Part shown: positions 54,507 through 64,000 of the stretch, in pieces
How the letters are laid out: the number at the start of each line of letters is the position of its first letter
How positions within the stretch are numbered: position 1 is the stretch's first letter
Assembly: GCA_019912665.1 (NCBI GenBank)
Contig: JAIOIE010000006.1
Span: 124,001 to 188,000 of the forward strand
Direction of reading: 5' to 3'
DNA: 64,000 nucleotides
From: Deltaproteobacteria bacterium
GTDB lineage: Bacteria; Desulfobacterota; GWC2-55-46
Made by a program: the position numbers and the translations under genes
The notes under the pieces: generated by a model
Told to the model about the DNA's origin: nothing
Seen by the model: the letters and a program-made list of their open reading frames with translations, nothing else
Database searches by the model: none

Positions 54507-55302
54507 TAACGAAATAAACCTGGATAGCGAAAAGAAGAAGGTCAAGAGGGGGGTGTACCTCCTTCCGAACCTCATAACCTCGGCGAGCCTTTTCGGCGGT
54601 TTCTACGCCATCATCGCCTCGTTCGACGGCAAGTACGAGTACGCGGCCATAGCGATAATCATCTCCGCGGTGCTGGACGGGCTTGACGGCAGGATCGCGA
54701 GGCTCACCGGCTCGACGAGCAAGTTCGGGGTCGAGTACGACTCGCTTTCGGACCTCATCGCCTTCGGCCTCGCCCCGGCGGTCCTCATATTCACATGGGC
54801 ATTGCGGCCATTCGGGAGGTACGGCTGGCTCGCGGCGTTCCTGTATGTCGTTTGCGGCGCACTCAGACTGGCCCGGTTCAACGTGCAGGTGACGACAGTC
54901 GAGAGCAAGCGCTTTAACGGCCTGCCGATCCCCGCTGCGGCGGTGCTCGTGGCGTCGACGGTACTCATGTTCTTCCACCTGGGCCGGGGCGACGAGACTG
55001 TAAGGCACGTGACCATACTCGTCCTCGTGTACACGCTCGCGTTCCTCATGATAAGCAACGTGCATTACTACAGCTTCAAGGAATTGAGCCCCTCGCAGAG
55101 GATGCCCTTCAGGCTTCTGGTCGGCATTATATTCCTCCTGATAGTAGTGGCATCGAACCCGCCTGTGATGCTATTCATACTGAGCCTGGGATATATGCTA
55201 TCCGGGCCCATAACGACGATAGTGGACAAGCGGAGGAAGGTGTCGCTCAAGGCGCCTGCCAAGGACAGGAAGGAAGCGAAAGAAGCCGGGTCAAAGGGAT
55301 AG
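54499..55302 (+). CDS. pssA: CDP-diacylglycerol-serine O-phosphatidyltransferase
   Basis: 267 aa. CDP-alcohol phosphotransferase motif D-G-x2-A-R-x8-G-x3-D-x3-D is seen as DGRIARLTGSTSKFGVEYDSLSD (in parts), with eight or so helices. Makes phosphatidylserine for Psd. The start ATG lies inside the end of psd. The C-terminal tail is Lys-rich and cytoplasmic. Confidence 0.97.
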   Translation: MLDNEINLDSEKKKVKRGVYLLPNLITSASLFGGFYAIIASFDGKYEYAAIAIIISAVLDGLDGRIARLTGSTSKFGVEYDSLSDLIAFGLAPAVLIFTWALRPFGRYGWLAAFLYVVCGALRLARFNVQVTTVESKRFNGLPIPAAAVLVASTVLMFFHLGRGDETVRHVTILVLVYTLAFLMISNVHYYSFKELSPSQRMPFRLLVGIIFLLIVVASNPPVMLFILSLGYMLSGPITTIVDKRRKVSLKAPAKDRKEAKEAGSKG

Positions 55303-55310
55303 GATACAGC

Positions 55311-56852
55311 ATGGATAACAGGGTCAGGATTTTCGATACTACATTGAGAGACGGGGAGCAGTCGCCGGGCGCCTCGATGAACGTCGAGGAGAAGATCGCC
55401 GTAGCAAGGCAGCTTACGAAGCTCGGCGTAGACGTCATAGAGGCGGGGTTCGCATTCAGCTCGCCCGGGGACTTCGATTCGGTCCGGAGGATAGCGCTTG
55501 AGGTCGAGGGGCCGGTCATATGCAGCCTTGCCAGGTGCAAGCCCGAGGACATAGACGCGGCCGCAGGCGCGCTTAAGGGCGCGGCCAGGGCCAGGATACA
55601 TACCTTCATTTCGACTTCGGAGATACATCTCAAGCACCAGTTCCGGCTCACCAGGAGCGAGGCCCTTGAAAGGGCCGTCGAGATGGTCAAGAGGGCGCGG
55701 GGCCACGTCGACGACGTCGAGTTCTCGGCAATGGACGCGTCGAGGACCGAGCCCGCATACCTTTACGAGATGATCGAGGCCGTTATCGAGGCCGGCGCAG
55801 GGACCGTGAATATCCCTGATACCGTCGGCTACGCGCTCCCGGACCAGTTCGGAGCGCTCATAAAGGGCATACGCGACAACGTAAGGAACATCGACAGGGC
55901 GATAATATCAGTGCACTGCCATAACGACCTCGGGCTTGCGGTAGCGAACTCCCTTGCCGCTGTCGTGAACGGCGCAAGGCAGGTCGAGTGCACCATAAAC
56001 GGCATCGGCGAGAGGGCGGGTAACGCCTCCCTCGAAGAGATAGTCATGATACTCAGGACCAGGAAGGACGTCCTCGGCCTTGAGACCGGCATCGCCACGG
56101 AGCAGATATATCCCGCGAGCAGGCTCGTAAGCGGCATAACCGGCATAATGGTGCAGCCCAACAAGGCCATCGTAGGCGACAACGCCTTCGCGCACGAGTC
56201 GGGCATCCACCAGGACGGCCTTCTCAAGGACAAGTCCACCTACGAGATAATGCGGCCCGAGTCGGTCGGCATATCCCGCTCGAAGCTGGTGCTCGGCAAG
56301 CACTCCGGCCGCCACGCCTTCAAGACGAGGCTTTCGGAGATGGGCTACGACCTTTCACAGGAGAACCTCGAGAGGGCCTTCGAGACCTTCAAGAGGCTCG
56401 CTGACCTTAAAAAGGAGGTCTTCGACGAGGACCTCGAAGCCATAGTGCAGGACGAGGTGCTGAGGGTCGAGGTGCCAGACAGGTACAGACTCGTCAAGCT
56501 CAGGGTAGAGAGCGGGACCGACACGTCCCCCAGGGCAGAGGTCGAGATGGAGGTCGACGGCAAGACCTCCGTAAGCTCGGGGACCGGGGACGGCCCGGTT
56601 GACGCAGCCTACAACACCATAGCGTCCATTACCGGGACAAAGAGCAGGCTCCTCAAGTACTCGGTAAACGCCATCACCGGCGGCACCGACGCGCAGGGAG
56701 AGGTCTCGGTCAGGGTGGAGGAAGGCGGGCACATTGTGCTCGGCCAGGGCTCACACACCGACATAATAGTCGCGAGCGCGAAGGCCTACATAAACGCGCT
56801 CAACAGGCTCGAGCACATGAAGAAGGAGAAGCGCGACACCCCGGTCCTGTAG
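55311..56852 (+). CDS. leuA: 2-isopropylmalate synthase
   Basis: 513 aa: HMGL-like TIM barrel (about 1-280) plus the C-terminal leucine-regulatory LeuA dimer domain (about 370-500), so feedback inhibition by leucine is expected. Motifs [59 protein letters not shown] and [12 protein letters not shown]. First committed step of leucine synthesis. Confidence 0.98.
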   Translation: MDNRVRIFDTTLRDGEQSPGASMNVEEKIAVARQLTKLGVDVIEAGFAFSSPGDFDSVRRIALEVEGPVICSLARCKPEDIDAAAGALKGAARARIHTFISTSEIHLKHQFRLTRSEALERAVEMVKRARGHVDDVEFSAMDASRTEPAYLYEMIEAVIEAGAGTVNIPDTVGYALPDQFGALIKGIRDNVRNIDRAIISVHCHNDLGLAVANSLAAVVNGARQVECTINGIGERAGNASLEEIVMILRTRKDVLGLETGIATEQIYPASRLVSGITGIMVQPNKAIVGDNAFAHESGIHQDGLLKDKSTYEIMRPESVGISRSKLVLGKHSGRHAFKTRLSEMGYDLSQENLERAFETFKRLADLKKEVFDEDLEAIVQDEVLRVEVPDRYRLVKLRVESGTDTSPRAEVEMEVDGKTSVSSGTGDGPVDAAYNTIASITGTKSRLLKYSVNAITGGTDAQGEVSVRVEEGGHIVLGQGSHTDIIVASAKAYINALNRLEHMKKEKRDTPVL

Positions 56853-56925
56853 TGGCGCGCGTCATTCAGGAGTTCAAGCCCGCCAAGGGTTATCCCATTC
56901 AGAAAGCGAGAGGTTCTGGAAGAGC

Positions 56926-58194
56926 ATGAGGCAGATGACGATTACGGAGAAGATCCTTGCGAAGCACGCCGGGCTTAAGGAGGTCGCGCCCGGCGAGCTT
57001 ATAAACGCCAAGGTGGACATCGCGCTCGGGAACGACATAACCGCGCCCATAGCAATACACGAGTTCAGGAACGTCGGCGCAAAGAAGGTCTTTAACAGGA
57101 ACAAGGTCGTACTTGTCCCCGACCACTTCACGCCTAACAAGGACATAAAGTCCGCCGCCCAGGTAAAAATACTCAGGGAGTTCGCGAAGGAGCAGAAGCT
57201 TAAGCACTATTACGAGGGCGGTGATGTGGGCGTTGAGCACGCGCTCCTTCCGGAGAAGGGGATAGTCGTGCCGGGAGACGTCGTCATAGGCGCGGACTCC
57301 CATACCTGCACATACGGCGCGCTCGGGGCCTTCTCGACCGGAGTCGGCTCCACCGACCTCGCAGCCGCGATGGTAACCGGCGAGGTGTGGTTCAAGGTCC
57401 CGGAGTCCATGAAATTCGTCTTCGAAGGGAAGCTCAACAAGTGGGTGAGCGGCAAGGACCTGATCCTCCGCGTAATAGGCGACATAGGAGTCGATGGCGC
57501 GCTCTATAGGGCCATGGAGTTTACCGGCAAGTCCATAGAGAAGCTCTCTATGGACTCTCGTATGTCGATCTGCAACATGGCAATCGAGGCGGGCGCAAAG
57601 AGCGGGATAATAGCTCCCGACGCGGTCACTAAGGAATATGTGGACGGCAGGGCCGAAAGGCCGTACAAGTTCTATTCGAGCGACCCCGGCGCAGCATACG
57701 TGGAAGTAAGGGAGTACGACTGCTCGGGTATAGAGCCGACGGTAGCCTGCCCGCACCTCCCGGAGAATACTAAAAAGGTATCCGAGCTTAAGAACATTAC
57801 AATAGACCAGGTCATAATCGGCTCTTGCACGAACGGCAGGCTCGAGGACCTCAAGGTCGCGGCCAGGGTATTGAAGGGGAAGAAGGTCGCGAAATACGTG
57901 CGGCTCATCGTAATACCCGCCACCCCGTTCATATACAACGAAGCCATGCGCCTGGGCTACTTCGACATATTCCTCAAGGCCGGGGCCGTCATAAGCCCGC
58001 CGACCTGCGGCCCGTGCCTTGGAGGCCACATGGGCATACTCGCGGCCGGTGAGAGGGCGCTTGCGACCACGAACAGGAACTTCGTCGGCAGGATGGGGGA
58101 CCCGAAGAGCGAGGTCTACCTCGCGAACCCCGCCGTCGCCGCGGCCACGGCCGTAAAGGGGAGGATTGCCCACCCGGACGAGGTATCGAAGTAG
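56926..58194 (+). CDS. leuC: 3-isopropylmalate dehydratase large subunit
   Basis: 422 aa, the shorter archaeal/HacA-like LeuC type rather than the 466-aa enterobacterial one. Aconitase motifs: [36 protein letters not shown] and [11 protein letters not shown]; Fe-S cysteines in SCTNG and CGPC. Isomerises isopropylmalate with LeuD. The leuD gene is separated by an unrelated methyltransferase gene. Confidence 0.97.
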   Translation: MRQMTITEKILAKHAGLKEVAPGELINAKVDIALGNDITAPIAIHEFRNVGAKKVFNRNKVVLVPDHFTPNKDIKSAAQVKILREFAKEQKLKHYYEGGDVGVEHALLPEKGIVVPGDVVIGADSHTCTYGALGAFSTGVGSTDLAAAMVTGEVWFKVPESMKFVFEGKLNKWVSGKDLILRVIGDIGVDGALYRAMEFTGKSIEKLSMDSRMSICNMAIEAGAKSGIIAPDAVTKEYVDGRAERPYKFYSSDPGAAYVEVREYDCSGIEPTVACPHLPENTKKVSELKNITIDQVIIGSCTNGRLEDLKVAARVLKGKKVAKYVRLIVIPATPFIYNEAMRLGYFDIFLKAGAVISPPTCGPCLGGHMGILAAGERALATTNRNFVGRMGDPKSEVYLANPAVAAATAVKGRIAHPDEVSK

Positions 58195-58224
58195 GCCCGG
58201 AGGGCCGGGCCTCGCGAGACCGCC

Positions 58225-58869
58225 ATGAAAAAGCCCCGCCCCCCGCATTTTTACCTTTACGATTGGCTGGCCCCTCTTTACGATCTGGGGGTCAGGCTCG
58301 CGGCCCTTCCTTTCGGCGGAGAGGCCCGCTTGAGGGCGAGGGTCCTTGACGAGGCGGCCGTCAAAGGCGGGCAAAGAATACTGGAGATATTTTCAGGGAC
58401 GGCGACACTCTCTCTGATGGCGGCGCGGCGCGGGGCTTCCGTATTCGCGCTAGATATTACGGAAGGGATGCTAAAAGCCGCCCGCGAAAAAGCAAGAAAC
58501 GAAAACCTCGGGATATGGCTCGTAAGGGGAGATGCTGAAATCCTGCCCTTCGCTGACGGGTCTTTTGACAGGGTAATGGCCTCCATGGGGGTCCACGAGG
58601 CGAGACCCGAGGCGCTCAGGGGAATACTCTCAGAGGCCGGGAGGGTGCTTAAGCCGGGCGGACAGCTCGCTATATTTGATTTTCACAGGGCCGAGGGGCT
58701 TGCAGGCCTTTTGCAGTCACTGGTCTTTACCTTCTTCGAGGGCGAGACGGCCAGGGCATGGGTGAGGGCGGACATCCAGTCGCTCATCTCAAGCCTGGGG
58801 TTCAGGGACTTCAGGCGCGTTTTCCTGGCACATAGGTCCTTGCAGCTTGTAACCGCGAAGAGGGCATAG
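58225..58869 (+). CDS. Class I SAM-dependent methyltransferase (UbiE/MenG-like)
   Basis: 214 aa. Rossmann motif [18 protein letters not shown] (with F instead of the usual G in xGxGxG), then [42 protein letters not shown] and [18 protein letters not shown]: the Methyltransf_11 pattern. Substrate unknown; quinone methylation is one possibility but the UbiE signature is incomplete. It interrupts the otherwise conserved leuC-leuD pair. Confidence 0.88.
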   Translation: MKKPRPPHFYLYDWLAPLYDLGVRLAALPFGGEARLRARVLDEAAVKGGQRILEIFSGTATLSLMAARRGASVFALDITEGMLKAAREKARNENLGIWLVRGDAEILPFADGSFDRVMASMGVHEARPEALRGILSEAGRVLKPGGQLAIFDFHRAEGLAGLLQSLVFTFFEGETARAWVRADIQSLISSLGFRDFRRVFLAHRSLQLVTAKRA

Positions 58870-58918
58870 GGCAGCGGACGGCAGGACGGACCTGAATACA
58901 AATTTTTTTAGAGGTGAG

Positions 58919-59416
58919 ATGATGAAGCTTAAGGGCAGGGTCTGGAAATACGGAGCCGACATAGATACGGACAAGATAATACCTGCGCGTTATCTGAATA
59001 CGTCCGATCCGGCGGAGCTTGCGAAGCACTGCATGGAGGACGAGGACCCCTCGTTCGCCTCGAAGGTGCAGCCCGGGGATATGATCCTCGCTGACAAGAA
59101 CTTCGGGTGCGGCTCATCGAGGGAGCACGCGCCCATCGCCATAAAGGCAGCCGGGGTGGCCTGCGTCATCGCCAAGAGCTTCGCCAGGATATTCTACAGG
59201 AACTCATTCAACATGGGGCTTACTATTCTCGAATCGGACGAGGTATACGGGGCTACCGACGACGGGGACGTCCTTGAGATAGACGTCTCGACAGGCTCCA
59301 TCGTAAACCTCACTAAGGGGAAGAGCTTCACGGCCAGGCCGGTGCCTCCGTTCATGCAGGAGCTTATAAAGGCCGGCGGGCTCATGGAGTCTATAAGGAA
59401 GAGGGGGTTTGTATGA
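58919..59416 (+). CDS. leuD: 3-isopropylmalate dehydratase small subunit
   Basis: 165 aa, the short LeuD form matching the LeuC type. Motifs [38 protein letters not shown] and [14 protein letters not shown]. Two ATGs stand in tandem (58919, 58922) behind GAGGTGAG. Its stop overlaps the start of the PUR-domain gene (ATGA, 59413-59416). Confidence 0.97.
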   Translation: MMKLKGRVWKYGADIDTDKIIPARYLNTSDPAELAKHCMEDEDPSFASKVQPGDMILADKNFGCGSSREHAPIAIKAAGVACVIAKSFARIFYRNSFNMGLTILESDEVYGATDDGDVLEIDVSTGSIVNLTKGKSFTARPVPPFMQELIKAGGLMESIRKRGFV

Positions 59417-59625
59417 AGAGGGAAGGCGCAAAAAGCAAGGTCCTTTCCAGCGAGAAACTGCATATAGAGAACAAGACCCTGTTCGTGGACTTAAAGGAGA
59501 ACGATGGCGGGAGGTTCCTGCAGGTCGCCGAGCTCTCGAACGACAGGAGGAGCACGGTCGTCATCCCCATAAGCGGCCTGGCCGCCTTCATGGAGGTGCT
59601 CCAGAAGGTCGCGAACACCCTGTAA
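59413..59625 (+). CDS. Small PUR-alpha/beta-like nucleic-acid-binding protein
   Basis: 70 aa. One PUR repeat is visible: [29 protein letters not shown], then [20 protein letters not shown], matching the pattern of eukaryotic Pur-alpha repeats and their bacterial single-repeat relatives, which bind single-stranded DNA/RNA as dimers. Translationally coupled to leuD by an ATGA overlap. Its presence inside a leucine operon suggests either coincidence or a regulatory role on the mRNA; the function in bacteria is not settled. Confidence 0.82.
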   Translation: MKREGAKSKVLSSEKLHIENKTLFVDLKENDGGRFLQVAELSNDRRSTVVIPISGLAAFMEVLQKVANTL

Positions 59626-59694
59626 GGTCTCCGCGCAGGCTGCTTCAAGCCGCTCAATCGTCTATCGACTCTAAAACACCGAAGGAGCTTGCAA

Positions 59695-60774
59695 GTGAAA
59701 AGGTTCAATGTCGCTGTATTGCCAGGGGACGGCATAGGCCCGGAGATCGTCGCAGAGGCGCTCAAGGTCCTCAAGGCCGTCGGTTCGAGGTTCGGGGCGG
59801 AGTTCAATCTGACCGAGGCCCTCGTGGGTGGCGCGTCCATCGACGCCAACGGCGTGCCGCTTACGGATGAAGTGCTGAGCATCGCCCTCGGGAGCGACGC
59901 CGTTCTTCTGGGTGCGGTCGGCGGCCCAAAATGGGAGGGGCTCGATTATTCCGTAAGGCCCGAGAGGGCGCTTCTTGCCTTGAGAAAAGAGCTCGGCCTA
60001 TTCGCAAACTTGAGGCCCGCGAGGATATACAAGGAGCTCATAGAGGCGTCGACCCTCAAGCCCGAGGTAATAGAGGGCGTGGACCTCGTCGTGGTAAGGG
60101 AGCTTACCGGCGGGCTTTATTTCGGCTCGCCGAGGGGTGTCGAGAAGCTTCCGGACGGGACCGAGCGTGGCGTTAACACGATGGTCTATACTACCTCTGA
60201 AATAGAGAGGATAGCACGGGTGGGGTTCGAGGTCGCAAGGAAGCGGAGTAAGAAGCTCTGCAGCGTCGACAAGGCCAACGTCCTCGAGGCTACCGAGCTC
60301 TGGAGGAAGGTGGTCGTAAGGGTGTCGAAGGATTACCCGGATGTTGAACTGAGCCACATGTACGTAGATAACTGCTCCATGCAGCTCATAAGGAACCCCA
60401 GGCAGTTCGACGTTATCGTGACCGAGAACACCTTCGGCGACATACTTTCTGACGAAGCTTCGATGCTTACCGGCTCCATCGGGATGCTGCCTTCCGCGAG
60501 CCTCGGCTCGGGAAAGGGGAGGGCCATGTACGAGCCCATACACGGGAGCGCACCGGACATAGCCGGAAAGGGCATGGCGAACCCCATTGCGACCATACTA
60601 TCCGCGTCCATGATGCTCCGCTACTCCTTTGACATGAACGAGGCCGCTGACTCGATCGACATGGCTGTCGAGAAGGTCCTAAGGAAAAACCTCCGGACCG
60701 CCGATATCATGCAGCCCGGCATGACCCGCGTAAGCTGCTCCGAGATGGGAGAGGCTGTATTGAAGGAGCTTTGA
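59695..60774 (+). CDS. leuB: 3-isopropylmalate dehydrogenase
   Basis: 359 aa from GTG 59695, chosen because AAGGAG (59682-59687) sits seven bases upstream; TTG 59689 would be too close. Motifs: [69 protein letters not shown] and [14 protein letters not shown]. Oxidative decarboxylation step of leucine synthesis. Last gene of the operon, followed by a terminator. Confidence 0.98.
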   Translation: MKRFNVAVLPGDGIGPEIVAEALKVLKAVGSRFGAEFNLTEALVGGASIDANGVPLTDEVLSIALGSDAVLLGAVGGPKWEGLDYSVRPERALLALRKELGLFANLRPARIYKELIEASTLKPEVIEGVDLVVVRELTGGLYFGSPRGVEKLPDGTERGVNTMVYTTSEIERIARVGFEVARKRSKKLCSVDKANVLEATELWRKVVVRVSKDYPDVELSHMYVDNCSMQLIRNPRQFDVIVTENTFGDILSDEASMLTGSIGMLPSASLGSGKGRAMYEPIHGSAPDIAGKGMANPIATILSASMMLRYSFDMNEAADSIDMAVEKVLRKNLRTADIMQPGMTRVSCSEMGEAVLKEL

Positions 60775-60932
60775 TTTATGGCAACCTCTAAATGATCTTT
60801 TCCCCGGACTCTGCGTCAGGCGGGAATAAAAATGCTCACATATTGACATATATGTTCCGCTTTTTATTCCCGGCCTTCCTTGTTTGCGGGAAAAATCTCT
60901 AATTTATAGAGGTTTCCTTATTTGGTATTAAC

Positions 60933-60966
60933 AAAAAAAGCCCTGCCGTTTGGCAGGGCTTTTTTA
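60933..60966. terminator. Bidirectional intrinsic terminator between leuB and the helicase gene
   Basis: AAGCCCTGCC (60938-60947) and GGCAGGGCTT (60952-60961) form a perfect 10-bp stem with loop GTTT, flanked by an A-run on the left (60933-60939) and a T-run on the right (60960-60965). It can stop both the leu operon and the convergent minus-strand helicase transcript. Confidence 0.93.
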
Positions 60967-60999
60967 ATTTCAAAAGAGCATTCTTTAAACCCAGTGATC

Positions 61000-63288
61000 T
61001 CATCGACCCAGCCAGTCCCTGATTATAATGGACGCCCCTCTCTTATCCAGCGGCTCGTTATTATTGCCGCACCTCGGGTCCTGAGTGCAGGACGGGCAGG
61101 CCACCTCGCAGGGGCAGTCCTCCATGAGGTCAAGGGCCGAGGCTAGCCAGTTCCTCAGGCAATCGAAACCCCTCCGGGTAAGTCCCACCCCGCCCTCGTG
61201 GCCGTCATAGACGAATATCGCGGGGCTCTGAAGCTCCGGGTTCATGGTGTAGCTCACTCCGCCGAGGTCCATCCTGTCGCAGAGGGCATATAGAGGGAGC
61301 GCCGCTATCATCGCGTGCTCGGCGGCATGGAGAGCGCCGCCTATGCTGAACCCGCTATCGCGCACTTCTTCAAGAACGCTTCCGCCGACCTTCATCCAGA
61401 CTCCCTTGGTAGTGAATACCGAGGGCGGCAGGTCGAGCGGGAACTCGCCCATCGGGGCCTCGGTGAATATGTGCTTTTTCCTGTATCCGAGCACCCTTTC
61501 AGTGATTCTCAATGTGCCGAACTTAACGAGCGCGTTCCTCAAGGGCATCGAGTCGTCCTCGGAGAGTATCTCGGATTCCTCCTCGGTCATGGGCCGCGTG
61601 TAATAGGCTATCTCGCCAGCCGGCCTGCAGACGGCCACACGGTCGCGCATGTCGAGAGTGACGACCCTGTACTGGAGGCCCTTGTGGAGGTATATCGCGC
61701 CGGGATGGAGGTCATAGAGGACCCTCGTCGAGCTTGACTCGCCAAGCAGGCCGCCGCCGTCTTTAATAATAGCGTAGGCCTCTCCGGCCTCCCGTATGGA
61801 GGTCTCCATCTGGGGCCGCCTTTTCCTGGCGAACCATACGTCGAGCCTGCCGCGCCTGAGCTTGCCTTCGGATTGCAGTTCCTCGAGGACAGGCTCAAGT
61901 CTCGCCATATCATAGACCTGGTCGTCGCCCCTTAGATACCGCTCCGATGCCGCGGATAGGAGATGCGATTTTACTATGGGCCTGTTGAACGGGTCCAGGA
62001 CCGCGGATTCGGATGAGCGCCTGAAGAAGTCCGGGGGGTTACGCATGAAATGCTGGTCGAGCGCGTCAGCGAGGGCTACCATGACGATGAGCGAGTCGCG
62101 TCCGCTCCTGCCGACCCGGCCGCTCCTCTGCCATGTCGAGCTTATGGTCCCGGGATAGCCCACGAGAATGCAGACGTCGAGGCCTCCTATATCGACCCCG
62201 AGCTCGAGGGCGCTCGTCGATATGACCCCGGATAGCTCGCCTTTAAAAAGCCTTTTTTCGATATCGCGCCTCTCCTCGGGAAGGAAGCCTGCCCTGTAGG
62301 AGCTTACAACCGGGCTTATATCAGGGCAGCCGTCGAGTATCCAGGAGTGCATTAGCTCGGTCACCTTCCTGGCCTTTGTAAAGGCAATGGTCTTGAAACC
62401 TGCCCGGACCGAGGAGGCCAGAAGCCTTGTAGCAGTTGTATAGGGGCTTCCGCCTGAAGCGGGGTTGAGGAAAAGGAAGTGCCTCCTCCCGGCTGGCGCG
62501 CCGCTTTCGGTTATGGCCTCGAAGTCCTTGCCAATAAGGCCCTCGGCCAGCTCTTTCGGGTTTGCGATGGTCGCCGAAGAGGCTATGAAGACCGGGTCGC
62601 TCCCGTAAAGATTAGCTACCCTCCTTAGTCTCCTTAGGACGTTAGCCACATGCGAGCCGAATACGCCCCTGTAGGCGTGTATCTCGTCGACTATTACGAA
62701 CCTCAAGTTCGAAAGGAACCTCTCCCACTTCCCGTGGAACGGGTTTATGGCGAGGTGTATCATGTCCGGGTTAGTAAGGACGACACGAGGCGGCTCCTCG
62801 CGCATCTTCTTTCTCCTGTATGGGGAGGTATCGCCGTCGTATATCTCGGATATGCCGGGCTTGAAGGCCTTTCTTTTCCCTTTTTCCTCCTTTATTTCCG
62901 CTTCAATGGGGAGCCTTGCTGTAAGCTCCCTGAAAGCACCGAGCTGGTCCTGCTCGAGCCCTTTTAGCGGGAAAATGTACATTGCCCTTGCCTCAGGATC
63001 CTTGAGGATGGCCTCTGCCACCGGCACGTTGTATATGAGGCTCTTCCCGCTGGCGGTAGGGGTCATGACGACCACGTTTTTCCCTTGCCTTACGAGGTCT
63101 ATTCCTTCGGCCTGGTGCGTGAAGAGCCTCTCGACCCCGATCGACGCGAGGGCCTCCTTTACCTCGGGCAGGAGTGGCAGGGCAGGTTCAGCGTAGGCAG
63201 GCTCCCGGGAGGGGAGTTCCTCGTGGTGTACTATCTCCCTCAGGTCGGCCCTTGCCTTTATCTCTGCTATGAACGAATTGATGTCCAT
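61000..63288 (-). CDS. DEAD/DEAH-box helicase with DUF1998 domain (MrfA/YprA-like)
   Basis: 762 aa from ATG 63288 (a frame from TTG 63324 adds 12 residues). SF2 helicase: Q-motif region LFTHQAEGIDLV, Walker A TPTASGKS, VLTNPDM, DEIH box VIVDEIHAYRG, SSATIANPKE, STSALELGVDIGGLD and QRSGRVGRSG. The C-terminal DUF1998 region carries a four-cysteine metal site CPCEVACPSC ... RCGNN. Bacillus MrfA of this family acts with MrfB in repair of mitomycin-type damage; a MrfB-like exonuclease is not adjacent. Convergent with leuB. Confidence 0.95.
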   Translation of the reverse strand: MDINSFIAEIKARADLREIVHHEELPSREPAYAEPALPLLPEVKEALASIGVERLFTHQAEGIDLVRQGKNVVVMTPTASGKSLIYNVPVAEAILKDPEARAMYIFPLKGLEQDQLGAFRELTARLPIEAEIKEEKGKRKAFKPGISEIYDGDTSPYRRKKMREEPPRVVLTNPDMIHLAINPFHGKWERFLSNLRFVIVDEIHAYRGVFGSHVANVLRRLRRVANLYGSDPVFIASSATIANPKELAEGLIGKDFEAITESGAPAGRRHFLFLNPASGGSPYTTATRLLASSVRAGFKTIAFTKARKVTELMHSWILDGCPDISPVVSSYRAGFLPEERRDIEKRLFKGELSGVISTSALELGVDIGGLDVCILVGYPGTISSTWQRSGRVGRSGRDSLIVMVALADALDQHFMRNPPDFFRRSSESAVLDPFNRPIVKSHLLSAASERYLRGDDQVYDMARLEPVLEELQSEGKLRRGRLDVWFARKRRPQMETSIREAGEAYAIIKDGGGLLGESSSTRVLYDLHPGAIYLHKGLQYRVVTLDMRDRVAVCRPAGEIAYYTRPMTEEESEILSEDDSMPLRNALVKFGTLRITERVLGYRKKHIFTEAPMGEFPLDLPPSVFTTKGVWMKVGGSVLEEVRDSGFSIGGALHAAEHAMIAALPLYALCDRMDLGGVSYTMNPELQSPAIFVYDGHEGGVGLTRRGFDCLRNWLASALDLMEDCPCEVACPSCTQDPRCGNNNEPLDKRGASIIIRDWLGR

Positions 63289-63344
63289 CGGAAAATGATA
63301 ACACTGCGGGGTGGTTTTTGCCAACTGAGAGGTGGGCTGGAATA

Positions 63345-64000
63345 TCAGTCCGGGAGAGCCTCCAGCCTCAGGTCGTCCTTGGTAAGGAGGCGCACTATCC
63401 TGTTGAGGAGCTTCTCCCTTGAAGCGAATGCCCCGCCTGTGGATGCGAAGAGATCAAGGCGGACGATCTCACCGGAGTCATCTATCCTGTAGGCCAGAAA
63501 ATAATAAGGCCAGCAGAGCTTGAGCATAATGGTGAGGACCGTAATAAGACCGCCCGCAAGAAGGACCGCTCGACCGGGGTCGTAGCTGTACCGGATGACC
63601 GCCGTCTCCCTAACATCGGCAAGAGAAACCAGCGCGCCGTCGACTATAACCGGCTCGCCGGGCCGGAGCGTTGCCGGCTCCCCTGACGTCCCTTTTTTCC
63701 TTACGGTAATATGGGGCTTAAGCTCCTCCCGGGAGCCGTCGATTTTCGCGACAACGCCGTTCCTGAACTGACCGAATAAGAGGGTCGAAAGGCTCCCGGG
63801 TATGAGGGCCTCTGCGCCGGGCCGTGCGTTAATGGGAATGGGGCTGTCGTCTATCCTCAACCTGAGCGTCTGCTCCAGTTCCATCAGGCTGAATGCAAAT
63901 CCCCCGTATTTGAACGGCTCTCTCGTGCCCGCAAGCCCCTCGAGAGCGGACCCGTCCCGCGTAACCTTAAGCCTCGCCTTCACCTCTACCGGCCTGAAGG
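63345..64000 (-). CDS. ResB-like protein, C-terminal part (5' truncated by window edge)
   Basis: 218 codons are visible and the frame stays open to the last base, so the start lies outside the window; the GTG at 63983 is internal. A soluble periplasmic segment (beta-rich, with KYGGFAFSLMELEQTLRL and RPGEPVIVDGALVSLADV) is followed by one helix (VLLAGGLITVLTIMLKLCWPYYF) and a short cytoplasmic tail. The pattern SYDPGRAVLLAGGLI near that helix is like the end of ResB/Ccs1 proteins. If so, the genome has a second ResB besides the one at 14869-16284. Confidence 0.7.
   Translation of the reverse strand, partial: FRPVEVKARLKVTRDGSALEGLAGTREPFKYGGFAFSLMELEQTLRLRIDDSPIPINARPGAEALIPGSLSTLLFGQFRNGVVAKIDGSREELKPHITVRKKGTSGEPATLRPGEPVIVDGALVSLADVRETAVIRYSYDPGRAVLLAGGLITVLTIMLKLCWPYYFLAYRIDDSGEIVRLDLFASTGGAFASREKLLNRIVRLLTKDDLRLEALPD

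Noticed and set aside
56899-58374. 491-codon minus-strand frame opposite leuC
   Set aside because: Shadow of leuC; no family motifs and no ribosome binding site.

Overview
The window is a dense, GC-rich bacterial chromosome segment. Arg codon AGG and Ile codon ATA are very common despite the high GC, and most genes are arranged in tightly packed, start-stop-overlapping operons. A multiheme c-type cytochrome, a System II cytochrome c maturation cluster, an Rnf complex, an archaeal-type S-adenosylmethionine synthetase, a QueH and the ilv-psd-pssA-leu gene order together suggest an anaerobic or facultative Gram-negative bacterium. The best guess is a member of the former Deltaproteobacteria (Desulfobacterota/Desulfuromonadota) or Nitrospirota; I cannot name the taxon. 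No rRNA, tRNA, CRISPR array, phage or insertion sequence was seen.

Layout. 1-4304: end of a surface-polysaccharide/radical-SAM cluster (two GT4 glycosyltransferases flanking a B12-type radical SAM protein and a SPASM-like radical SAM protein). 4314-5441 (minus): a six-heme periplasmic cytochrome made of two triheme modules. 5713-8194: a translationally coupled trio of GT2 glycosyltransferase, HtrA-like protease and a histidine-rich membrane protein. 8242-13722: a sigma70 promoter, a ZTP (pfl) riboswitch with a visible terminator switch, then rnfCDGEAB. 13841-18929: cytochrome c maturation and thiol redox (two lipoproteins, ResB, CcsA, TlpA-like thioredoxin, CcdA, small glutaredoxin-like protein). 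19208-24948: DUF4390 protein, NtrY, NtrX and a second sigma54-dependent response regulator. 24965-26416 (minus): a PAS sensor without a recognised output domain.

26630-32999: yebC, a repeat hairpin, ruvCAB, queH, archaeal-type MAT, a DksA-like zinc-finger protein and a PflA-like radical SAM gene. 33081-38457: a Nudix hydrolase, then ilvE-purL-purF. 38561-40071: a secreted FGE-fold protein and a lipoprotein. 40361-48123: the conserved translation/envelope cluster rpsB-tsf-pyrH-frr-uppS-cdsA-dxr-rseP-tsaB. 48410-60774: a promoter and long operon with a DUF465 protein, ilvD-ilvB-ilvN-ilvC, psd-pssA, leuA-leuC, a methyltransferase, leuD, a PUR-domain protein and leuB, ended by a bidirectional terminator. 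61000-64000 (minus): an MrfA-like helicase and the 3' part of a ResB-like gene running off the window.

Most of the window is housekeeping. The clearest unusual regulatory unit is the ZTP riboswitch placed in front of the Rnf ion pump, which would tie a folate/purine alarmone to ferredoxin:NAD redox balance. Less certain points of interest are the His-rich membrane protein coupled to HtrA, the PUR-domain protein translationally coupled to leuD, a GAFTNA (not GAFTGA) loop in NtrX, and the PAS protein with a four-cysteine tail.
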